From Embleya sp042956465 (GTDB lineage: Bacteria; Actinomycetota; Actinomycetes; Streptomycetales; Streptomycetaceae), in contig NZ_JBIBGL010000004.1 of NCBI RefSeq assembly GCF_042956465.1, positions 124,001 through 188,000 of the forward strand: 64,000 bases of DNA, in the 5' to 3' direction. Each line of letters begins with the position of its first letter. Positions within the stretch are counted from its first letter, which is position 1. A program made the position numbers and the translations under genes. Under the pieces are notes generated by a model. It saw only the letters and a list, made by a program, of their open reading frames with translations, was not told where the DNA came from and ran no database searches. Below are positions 57,286 to 64,000 of the stretch, piece by piece.

Positions 57286-59829
57286 ATGGCCGGGACAACC
57301 GACCCCGAGGGGGCAGTCGACCCGCGGTACCGCATCGCCGTCTACTTCGACGGCGACCGTGAGGCCGAGCGCATCGAGGCGATCCTCGGGGAGCGCACGC
57401 ACCGCTATCGGGGGGTCGTGCTCGCCGAGACCTCCGCGGAGCGGATCGGCCGACTTCGCGCGGCCGGCTGCATCGTCGACGTCCGCGCCGATCTCACCGC
57501 CGAACACGCGGCCCGGAGCGAAGGCACCGCAACCGACGCGGTACCCGGCAGCGCCGGCCCGCAGAGCATGTTGCCGCCGCGCGGCGCCGGCGCGGCCGGC
57601 ACCACCGACCGAGTCGCGCCCGACCCGGAGTTCGTGGCCGACCTCACCGAACGTGCGATGGGCGCGGGCGAACAGGCCGCCGCCGACCCGGAGACCGCGG
57701 TGCCTCTTCCCGCGCCGTCGGGCGAGCCGCAGTACAACACCTACCTGGTGCGCATACCCGGTCCGCTGGACCGGGACCGCCGTGCCGCCTTCGCCGAGAT
57801 CGGGGCCCGCATCGTCGAGTTCCAACCGCCCGGCACCTACCGGCTCCGTCTCACCCGCGAGCAACGCGACCGGGTCGCCGACCTGTCGTGGGTGATCGCG
57901 GTGCGCCCCTGGGACCTCGCCGACACGGTCACGTACGCGCTCGGCGACGCGCTCGCCCTGGACGCCCGGCGGGCCGCCGGTCCACAACTGGCCGGCGACG
58001 AGGGCGCCGCCGTACCGGACCCGTACCTCGACACCTTCGACGTGCTCGTGCACGACCCCCTCGACCTCGCCACGCTCCGCCCCGCCCTCGACGCCACGCC
58101 CGGCGTCGAGGTGCTCGCCGCCGTCGATGTCATGCTGCGCTTTCGCACCGACCTGACCGGGGACCGGCGGCGCGACCTGCTCGCCGTCGTTGCCGCCCGG
58201 GAGGAAACCCGTCGGGTCGCCCCCTATCGGCCGCCTCTGCTCTATGCCGACCATGCCCGCCGGCTCGTCGGCGTGGACCGCATCGGACCCCGAGCCGACG
58301 GCGACGGGCCGGCGGCTCCGGTGCCCTGGACCGGGGCGGGCGAGATCGTCGGCGTGTTCGACAGCGGCGTCGACGGCACCCACCCCGACCTCGTCGACCG
58401 CGTCGCCGTGAGCGAATCCCTGGTCGGCGGCGACGCGTTCGACCTCTGCGGCCACGGCACCCACGTGGCCGGCATCATCGTCGGCTCCGGCGCGGCGAGC
58501 GGTGGCCGAATCACCGGTGTCGCCCCTGGTGCCCGGCTGGCCGTCTTCCGCGTCTTCGACGAGGACAACCGCCTCCACGTGGGCCCCAGCCTGGGCCCGC
58601 TGCTCGCCCGTGCCGTCGACGCGGGAGCGCACATCATCAACCTCAGCTGGGGCAACCCGCTGTCCGGCAGCTACGACCAATACTCGCTCGCCGTGGACAA
58701 GTTCGTCGCCGAGCATCCCGACGTGCTCGTGATCGTCGCGGCCGGCAACAGCGGCGTCGCCCCCAGGGGAACCCACGAGTTCAACACCTGTGGCACCCCC
58801 GCCACCGCCAAGAACGTGCTCACCGTCGGCGCGTGCGACACCGACCGCGACAACGACGGCCTCGCGGAGCTGACCTGGGATCGTTTCCGTCAGCCCCAGT
58901 TCCCGTTGCCGCCGGCCGGCGGCGAACACGTGTGCGGCAACCCCGACCTGCCTGCCGCGATCAGCAGTCGAGGCCCCAGCGACTACGGCAGCGTGGTGCC
59001 GCATCTGCTGGCCCCGGGCACCTTCGTGCTCTCGGCCCGCAGCAGCAGCGCACAGATGGACCCGCGGCTGCCCTGGCGCGAAAACCCCGACCACGACGGG
59101 CGCTACGTGTACATCGGCGGCACCAGCATGGCCGCTCCCGTCGTCGCCGGCGCCGCCGCCGTGGTCCGGCAGTACCTGCGCGAGGTGCACCTGCTCGCAT
59201 CGCCCTCCGCCGCGCTCATGAAAGCCGTCCTGATCGCCGCGACCCGCCGCCTGCCTTCGCTGCGCACGCCGAACAGCGCGCAGTATCTCGGCTACCCCGA
59301 CTTCGACCAGGGCTTCGGGCGGTTGGACCTGAGCATCGTCCTGCCCACCCCCGACGCGCCGGCGGATCGCCGGCTCGTGTGGGCCGACCTGCCCGACGCC
59401 GATCCCGACGCGCTCGAAGCGTTCGCCGACCCGGAGGGCACCCGGCGCGGCAGTCGCGCCTACCGCCTCACCGTGCCGGCCGGCCCGCACCCCGACGACC
59501 TGCGCGTGGTCCTGGCCTGGACCGACCGGCCGGGCAGCGCCGTGCAGAACAACCTCGACCTCGCGGTGACCACACCCGACGGCACCATGCTCGTGGGCAA
59601 TCAGGAGCACACCTACAACAAGGTCCCCGGCTTCGACCGCAGCGCCGTGCTGCGACTCACCGGCCTCCCGCTCGACCGCGCCAACACGGTCGAGTCCGTC
59701 CGCATCGGCAACCCGCCGCCCGGCACCTACACGATCAAGGTGTTCGCGCAGAACACGCCCTTCCCTGCCCAGGGTTACGCGCTGTGCGTCGCCGGTCCGA
59801 TCGACGAGGCGGGGCTGACGACGCCCTGA
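57286..59829 (+). CDS. Cytoplasmic S8 (subtilisin-family) serine protease
   Basis: 847 residues from the ATG at 57286, 49 bp after the previous gene, with no signal peptide. The catalytic triad is complete: Asp in GVFDSGVDGTHPDL (about 358), His in LCGHGTHVAGIIVG (about 391) and Ser in GGTSMAAPVVAGAA (about 614), with AAGNSGVAP as the oxyanion Asn. The first ~330 residues are two or three alpha/beta segments unlike a standard I9 propeptide (RIAVYFDGDREAERIEAILG; NTYLVRIPGPLDRDRRAAF; DTFDVLVHDPLDLATL). A beta-rich C-terminal domain (about 690-847, P-domain-like) ends the protein. Absence of a signal suggests an intracellular target. Confidence 0.87.
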   Translation: MAGTTDPEGAVDPRYRIAVYFDGDREAERIEAILGERTHRYRGVVLAETSAERIGRLRAAGCIVDVRADLTAEHAARSEGTATDAVPGSAGPQSMLPPRGAGAAGTTDRVAPDPEFVADLTERAMGAGEQAAADPETAVPLPAPSGEPQYNTYLVRIPGPLDRDRRAAFAEIGARIVEFQPPGTYRLRLTREQRDRVADLSWVIAVRPWDLADTVTYALGDALALDARRAAGPQLAGDEGAAVPDPYLDTFDVLVHDPLDLATLRPALDATPGVEVLAAVDVMLRFRTDLTGDRRRDLLAVVAAREETRRVAPYRPPLLYADHARRLVGVDRIGPRADGDGPAAPVPWTGAGEIVGVFDSGVDGTHPDLVDRVAVSESLVGGDAFDLCGHGTHVAGIIVGSGAASGGRITGVAPGARLAVFRVFDEDNRLHVGPSLGPLLARAVDAGAHIINLSWGNPLSGSYDQYSLAVDKFVAEHPDVLVIVAAGNSGVAPRGTHEFNTCGTPATAKNVLTVGACDTDRDNDGLAELTWDRFRQPQFPLPPAGGEHVCGNPDLPAAISSRGPSDYGSVVPHLLAPGTFVLSARSSSAQMDPRLPWRENPDHDGRYVYIGGTSMAAPVVAGAAAVVRQYLREVHLLASPSAALMKAVLIAATRRLPSLRTPNSAQYLGYPDFDQGFGRLDLSIVLPTPDAPADRRLVWADLPDADPDALEAFADPEGTRRGSRAYRLTVPAGPHPDDLRVVLAWTDRPGSAVQNNLDLAVTTPDGTMLVGNQEHTYNKVPGFDRSAVLRLTGLPLDRANTVESVRIGNPPPGTYTIKVFAQNTPFPAQGYALCVAGPIDEAGLTTP

Positions 59830-60071
59830 GGACGGAGTGCCTCGATCGGCGGTGGGACCCGTGCGGCCCGGCGCTCGGATACGGTCGCTCGGGCGGCCGC
59901 GCACCGCCCGAGCGGGTCGCCGCACTCCGCCGGCGGCTCGGGAGCCGGACCGCTCCCGGGTGTTTCGCCACCCGAACGTCGGGCAGTCCCATCCCGATCC
60001 CGGCCTTGCCGACCACGGCCGGGTGTCGGACCGTCTCGACCGGAGGCCTCGTGTCGCAAGGTGCGGAAACC

Positions 60072-61013
60072 ATGCGGATCGCCGTCACCACCCCGACCGG
60101 CAACGTCGGCCGCCATGTCGTCGCCACGCTGATCCGTGCCGGGATCCGGCCGCGCCTTCTGCTGCGCGCGCCCGACCGGCTGGCTTGCGACATCCGGGAG
60201 GAGGTGGACGCGGTGCGGGTCGACCAATACGACGCCGACGCGGTGGTGGCCGCCACGGCCGGTGTCGATGCGCTGTTCTGGGTGGATCCGACCACCGGCA
60301 GCGAGGATCCGCTCGCCGACTATGCCCGCGCCACCGAGAGCGTGGTCCGCGCCGTCACCGAGAACGGGATCGGCCGGGTCGTCTTCCAAAGCAGCGTCGG
60401 CGCCGAGAAGAGGCACGGCGCCGGCGAGATCGACGGACTCGCGCACACCGAAACCGCGTTGGACGACACCGGCGTCGACGTCGTGCACCTTCGCTGCGGC
60501 TACTTCTTCACCAACCTGGAACTCCAACTCGACGCTCTGCGAGCCGGTGTCCTGGAGGTGATCCTTCCGCTCGACCAGCCCATGGCCTGGGTCGCACCTC
60601 GCGACATCGCCGAGGTGGCCGCGACCCGCCTGCTCTCACTCGCCTGGTCCGGACGCTGCGTGCAAGCGGTGCACGGACCCGCCGACCTCACCTGGCGACA
60701 AGTCGCCGAGATCCTGACCGCCGCCACCGGTCGGCGGATCGACGTGCGACGCATCGACGACGACGCCATGCGCGCCCGCCTCCGCCAGGCCGGGATGACG
60801 GACGGATTGGTCGAGGCCGTACTCGGAATGTCGACCGGTCTGCGGGAGGACTTCGTCCCCGAACAACGCCGCACCATCCACACCACCACGCCGACCACCC
60901 TCACCGCATGGGCCCACGACCACCTCCGACACCGGATCCTCGACGCCGCGGATGCCACGGACGACGCCACCGGTGAGTCGGCCGCCGCGGGGGAGCACGC
61001 GTCCGGGCGGTGA
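60072..61013 (+). CDS. NmrA-type NAD(P)-binding reductase/epimerase
   Basis: 313 residues from the ATG at 60072; a GTG at 60051 with GGAGG upstream is an alternative. It starts directly at the Rossmann strand MRIAVTTPTGNVGRHVVATL (GxxGxxG form TPTGNVG). Further family features are GVDALFWVDPTTGSEDPL, RVVFQSSVGAEKRHG, VDVVHLRCGYFFTNLELQLD and MAWVAPRDIAEVAATRLL. No Tyr-x-x-x-Lys pair is apparent, as in NmrA-like redox sensors and quinone reductase-like proteins. It stands alone. The gap before it, 59830-60071, shows no gene. Confidence 0.87.
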   Translation: MRIAVTTPTGNVGRHVVATLIRAGIRPRLLLRAPDRLACDIREEVDAVRVDQYDADAVVAATAGVDALFWVDPTTGSEDPLADYARATESVVRAVTENGIGRVVFQSSVGAEKRHGAGEIDGLAHTETALDDTGVDVVHLRCGYFFTNLELQLDALRAGVLEVILPLDQPMAWVAPRDIAEVAATRLLSLAWSGRCVQAVHGPADLTWRQVAEILTAATGRRIDVRRIDDDAMRARLRQAGMTDGLVEAVLGMSTGLREDFVPEQRRTIHTTTPTTLTAWAHDHLRHRILDAADATDDATGESAAAGEHASGR

Positions 61014-61120
61014 CCCGGTCGTGGTCCCGCCGGCCGATGTCGGCTCGGCGGGACCAATCCATCAACAGCGCCCGTCGATCAGCAGGACCCGCCGTACCCG
61101 GCCGGGCCCGATTCGGACCG

Positions 61121-61879
61121 TCAGGCGGCGTGGTTGCCCCGACGCCGGCGCAGCAGGATGCCGCCACCGACCAGGACCGCGGCGACGGCGAGGAGCCCGC
61201 CCACCGCGACCGAGCCGGTCTGCGCGAGCGACTTGCCGCCACCGGTCGACGCGGGCTTCGAGGGGGTCGGGACGACCGTGTCCGAGGCGCTCGGCGACGC
61301 GGACGACGAAGGCGTCCCGGTACCGGCCGACGAGGTGACGGGCGCGGGGGTCTTCGTGCCGTCGGTCGGCGGCTTGCTGGTCGAGGGAGCCGCGGTGGTC
61401 GGCGGCGCGGTGGTCGTCGGGGGCTTGGTGGTCGGCGGCTGGGTCGTCGGCGGCTGAGTGGTCGGCGGCTTGGCCGGGCAGGCGTGCGACAGGTTGAACC
61501 AGTCCACCTTGCCGCCCTTGACCTCGGCGACCGCGGAAGTCAGCGTGGCTCCGGCCGGCGATGCCACGTACGCGTGCTTGCCGGTGGGGGGACCGAAGTT
61601 GGTGATCACCTGCAGGCCGCCCGGCTCGAACGTCACGGTCAGCTTGACGAAGACCGTTCCGTTCGTGGGGAGAACGAAGTGCCAGCCGTCCTTGTCGGTG
61701 GGGATCGTCGGGCACTCGCCCCGCTCCACCCCGTTGCCGGTGGCGGTCAGGGGAAGTTTCTGGTGCACGTTCACGGTGTACGTATCGCCGGTGGCGAAGG
61801 CCGGCGCCGCGCCGGCGGCCAGAACGAGCGGCACGGCGAACGCGGTGGCCCACCGTACGGCCTTGGAAGGCGAAGACAT
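61121..61879 (-). CDS. LAxTG wall-anchored surface protein with Pro/Thr stalk
   Basis: 252 residues from the ATG at 61879 (AGAGGT upstream). Signal peptide KAVRWATAFAVPLVLAAGAA ends at AFA. A beta-rich domain of ~110 residues (TYTVNVHQKLPLTATGNGVE; VFVKLTVTFEPGGLQVITNF; two Cys) is followed by a Pro/Thr stalk with PPTTQ-type repeats, then the sorting signal LAQTG, a hydrophobic helix and RRRRGN. The LAxTG form is that used by actinobacterial class E sortases. It is a cell-surface protein; the ligand or partner is unknown. Confidence 0.87.
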   Translation of the reverse strand: MSSPSKAVRWATAFAVPLVLAAGAAPAFATGDTYTVNVHQKLPLTATGNGVERGECPTIPTDKDGWHFVLPTNGTVFVKLTVTFEPGGLQVITNFGPPTGKHAYVASPAGATLTSAVAEVKGGKVDWFNLSHACPAKPPTTQPPTTQPPTTKPPTTTAPPTTAAPSTSKPPTDGTKTPAPVTSSAGTGTPSSSASPSASDTVVPTPSKPASTGGGKSLAQTGSVAVGGLLAVAAVLVGGGILLRRRRGNHAA

Positions 61880-62356
61880 GGTGATACCTCTTGGGCAGAA
61901 GTGAGTTGCAGCCCAGGGATCCTTCGTGTCGCCCGGCACGAGAATCACAGCCGAGACCCCTCGACGCGCCCGCCCGAAAGACCGCTTCGTCCCCCCGGGA
62001 CCGAAAAGACCCTCGATGAGGGCAGCCGAGATTCCCATCACGGAGAGTTCCGCGTCAAGACAAAATTGTCCGAATCGCAGTACATATCCGCTTCATCCGC
62101 CTTGCCGGCATATAACGATTTCCTACAACACGGTATTTTTCACTCCCGCCCGACGCCGCGATGCGCGCTCCGGTCCGATTTCGAGTCCATATGCCCTACT
62201 TCGGCTTTTTCGCGCAGCTCGATCGTGCCGAACCCACCACATCGACCGAATGTTTCCGGCCGGCGGACGGCGCGGCCCGCCTCCCTCGACACCCCTGACC
62301 GCCGCACCTTTGAGCGACGACGCCCACCGCCGCACGGGACGAGGTCGTAGCCGTAC
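61880..62356. other. Non-coding stretch, partly AT-rich
   Basis: 477 bp. 62050-62240 is poorer in GC than the surroundings and probably holds the LAxTG gene promoter region. Near 62345-62385 the end of the tyrosinase gene (GTACGTCTACGACCTC on the minus strand) is repeated once with a few changes just after its stop. No gene or strong hairpin seen. Confidence 0.45.
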
Positions 62357-63361
62357 TCACGGAATGAGGTCGTAGACGTACTTGGAGGTGAAGTCGAGGC
62401 TCAGCCTCGGTGTTCCGCCCGGTGCGCCCGGGCCGAGCGGGGTCACGATCGGGTCGTCGATCCGGTGGCCCAGCAGGTCGGCCGAGGCCGTCATGGGCGG
62501 AAGGTAGTTCCGGCCGTTGTGCTGCATCCAACCTTCCCAGATCCGGTCCACGTTGCAGTGGTGGAGGTAGAAGATCGGATCGTTCGGGGACGACGCCGGG
62601 CCCATGTCGCCGCCCACCCAGCGGTGCACCTGGTTGTGCAGCCCGGTCCCGATGAAGCCTTCCAGCCGGTTGCGGAATCCGCTCGACGACGCGTCCCACG
62701 GGGCGAAGTCGTATGTGGCGAGGCTGGGATCGCCACCGAAGAGCGGCACCGTGTTGAAGGCGGCACCCACGTCACCGACGTTCGGAAGCGTGGACGACGA
62801 CGCCGATCCCAGCGGAGGAAGCGCCCCCAGGCCCCGGCGCAGGCCCCGGTTCGCCTGAACGAGCTGTAGCGAGCTGTCGGTTTCGATGCGGACCCGGAAA
62901 CTGTTCGGGTCGGCGGGATCGAAGACGAACGGCCCCGTGGAGATCGGATTGCCCCCGCCGCCCATCCATTCCTTCGTCCAGATCAGCCGGCCCGCCGGAT
63001 CGGGCAGCGACCCGTCCAGGGACCAGTCCCAGTACGGGAGGGCGAAGCCGGAGTCGTTGACGACCCGCTGGATGTTGGCCTCCAGATAGGCCAACATGAC
63101 GCGGTGCCACGGCAGGAAGACCGGTCCGCGGTGGGCCCCGTTGCGGACCATCCAGTTCCCGGTCGGCGGCACCGGAGTGGTCATGGCCCGGTGATGCCAG
63201 ATCACGAACAGGTCGTACGTGTGGATCGGTGTGTCGGGGCCGGGAATCCCGAAGGCGCTCGTCCGCAGTGTCGTCGGCTCCTGCTTGAGGAGGTTGATGC
63301 CGCGGATGTACGCGTCCCGGTCGGCGAGGCTGGTGATGACGTTCTTGCGTACGATCGCCAT
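62357..63361 (-). CDS. melC2: Tyrosinase MelC2
   Basis: 334 residues from the ATG at 63361 (GGAGGTG upstream). Copper A ligands lie in LFVIWHHRAM, AHRGPVF and LPWHRVMLAYLE; copper B ligands in GLHNQVHRWVGGDMG and NDPIFYLHHCNVDRIWEGW. The length is slightly above that of Streptomyces MelC2 (about 273) because of extra loops such as TDSSLQLVQANRGLRRGLG. It hydroxylates monophenols and oxidises diphenols to quinones on the way to melanin. There is no signal peptide, as usual, since export relies on MelC1. The upstream melC1-type gene ends one base before its start. Confidence 0.9.
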   Translation of the reverse strand: MAIVRKNVITSLADRDAYIRGINLLKQEPTTLRTSAFGIPGPDTPIHTYDLFVIWHHRAMTTPVPPTGNWMVRNGAHRGPVFLPWHRVMLAYLEANIQRVVNDSGFALPYWDWSLDGSLPDPAGRLIWTKEWMGGGGNPISTGPFVFDPADPNSFRVRIETDSSLQLVQANRGLRRGLGALPPLGSASSSTLPNVGDVGAAFNTVPLFGGDPSLATYDFAPWDASSSGFRNRLEGFIGTGLHNQVHRWVGGDMGPASSPNDPIFYLHHCNVDRIWEGWMQHNGRNYLPPMTASADLLGHRIDDPIVTPLGPGAPGGTPRLSLDFTSKYVYDLIP

Positions 63362-63362
63362 T

Positions 63363-63806
63363 TCAGCCACCTCCCGGGTGATTCGACCCGTGCGCATGGC
63401 CCTCGTGGCCGTCGTGGCCGCCGTGACCTTCGCCTTCGTGTCCCCCGTGTCCCGCGTGCCCGCCGGGTCCGGTGGCCGGGTCGCCATGACCTCCCCCGGC
63501 GGGCGGGAATTCGTCCGGGAAGTACTGGATGAGCGCCTTCACGGTGTCCACGGCGGAGAGGAACTGATACGCGGGCAGGGCATGACAGTGCACCTCCCCG
63601 TTGTTCGACACCATCAGATGGGCGGCAACCGACCGATCGTCCACGGTGATCTCGTACGTGGTCTTCACGACTATCCGGTGACCGTCGAATTCCTCCTCGC
63701 GAACGCTGTCCATGGAGCCGTGCATCAGCTCGGGCACGGGCAGATCCGCGATATATCGTGCGAGAGCGGCCGGCTCGGCGGCCGCGGCCATGTCCTGGTC
63801 GTCCAT
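63363..63806 (-). CDS. melC1: MelC1-like tyrosinase copper chaperone (tentative subtype)
   Basis: 147 residues from the ATG at 63806 (GGGAGAGAA upstream), one base before melC2. The core GHRIVVKTTYEITVDDRSVA and LMVSNNGEVHCHALPAYQFL, SAVDTVKALIQYFPDEF follows the MelC1 domain pattern ('YeVxVDGRxLHVMxxxxGxxxSVVxHYxxxxTxxxAAraAV'). The tail is His/Gly-rich (GHAGHGGHEGEGHGGHDGHE), suited to copper delivery. Unlike classical MelC1 it has no signal peptide, so the pair may be cytoplasmic or export may differ. Assignment rests on operon position and pattern. Confidence 0.68.
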   Translation of the reverse strand: MDDQDMAAAAEPAALARYIADLPVPELMHGSMDSVREEEFDGHRIVVKTTYEITVDDRSVAAHLMVSNNGEVHCHALPAYQFLSAVDTVKALIQYFPDEFPPAGGGHGDPATGPGGHAGHGGHEGEGHGGHDGHEGHAHGSNHPGGG

Positions 63807-64000
63807 GAGATTCTCTCCCGAAGCGCGGAGTTGCCTCCGGCGGAGCAACCTCATGGCTCACCGACCCGGCGGAATCCGTGGACATCGACCGCAACAACCG
63901 CCCCGCATCGGGGTCTCCCGGCAGAGCCGACAACGCACGGTCCCACGGCTCCGGGCCGAAATCCCGCAGAGCCGAAATCCCGCGGCTTCTCGTGACCGTG
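63807..64000. other. Region upstream of the tyrosinase operon
   Basis: 194 bp to the window edge. GCCGAAATCCCGC occurs twice in tandem (63955-63967 and 63971-63983), a possible regulatory direct repeat. No gene start is seen. Confidence 0.35.

Noticed and set aside
57175..59925. 916-codon minus-strand frame opposite the subtilase
   Set aside because: Antisense shadow with no ribosome site or domain; the subtilase triad on the plus strand is intact.
1..64000. tRNA, rRNA, CRISPR arrays and known riboswitches
   Set aside because: I looked for CCA-ended cloverleaf patterns, regular spacer-repeat arrays and familiar riboswitch cores and saw none; a covariance-model scan would be decisive.

Overview
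The window is very GC-rich (roughly 70% or more by eye), with strong G/C at third codon positions, many GTG starts and many ATGA/GTGA gene overlaps. It encodes a chaplin, a melC1-melC2 tyrosinase pair, a SapA-like secreted protein, a DUF3052 protein, an SAV2177-family methyltransferase, VanKHAX/VanR close to those of streptomycetes, and a sortase-type LAxTG surface protein. Together these point to the chromosome of a mycelial, sporulating actinomycete of the Streptomycetales. No rRNA, tRNA, CRISPR array or intact transposase was seen.

Layout. 1-3.3 kb: a partial esterase divergent from a MarR regulator, then phenylalanine hydroxylase and a PhzF-like enzyme. 3.6-8.3 kb: a minus-strand set with a TetR regulator, a SnoaL/NTF2-like protein, a UGSC-motif protein with its usual large partner, and an SDR dehydrogenase, with palindromic and tandem-repeat DNA between genes. 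8.5-19.8 kb: miscellaneous genes (methyltransferase, VOC protein, two STAS proteins, a frame-disrupted gene, a giant secreted transglycosylase/SGNH hydrolase, a SapA-like protein, DUF3052).

19.9-25.6 kb: a glycopeptide-resistance island (vanK, vanHAX, vanR). The van genes are less GC-rich than their neighbours. vanK and vanHAX are each bracketed by inverted copies of one ~60-100 bp element. vanS and vanJ are missing, and a decayed murF end lies between vanK and vanH.

25.7-42.5 kb: ordinary accessory genes, most paired with their own regulator: methionine aminopeptidase, GntR+MFS, TetR+serine hydrolase, HxlR+DHA2 exporter+GNAT, YrdC-like protein, TetR+cupin, LysR+alpha/beta hydrolase, luciferase-like oxidoreductase, and a PAP2-membrane-protein operon. 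A 158-bp near-perfect palindrome follows one TetR gene.

42.5-53.8 kb: an acetyl-phosphate/acetate module: phosphoketolase, aldo/keto reductase, acetate kinase, a DevR/DevS-type two-component system, and a GNAT-fused ADP-forming acetyl-CoA synthetase. A shared 14-bp palindrome, consensus GGGCCG-NN-CGGCCC, stands upstream of phosphoketolase, of the acetate-kinase unit and (twice, degenerate) of the synthetase, which suggests one regulon.

53.9-64 kb: a chaplin with an unusual His/Asp tail, then a compact three-gene operon (nucleoside-phosphorylase-fold protein, UDG-like protein with Cys cluster, cytoplasmic subtilase). This operon is the best candidate here for an undescribed system. An NmrA-type reductase, an LAxTG wall protein and the tyrosinase operon follow.
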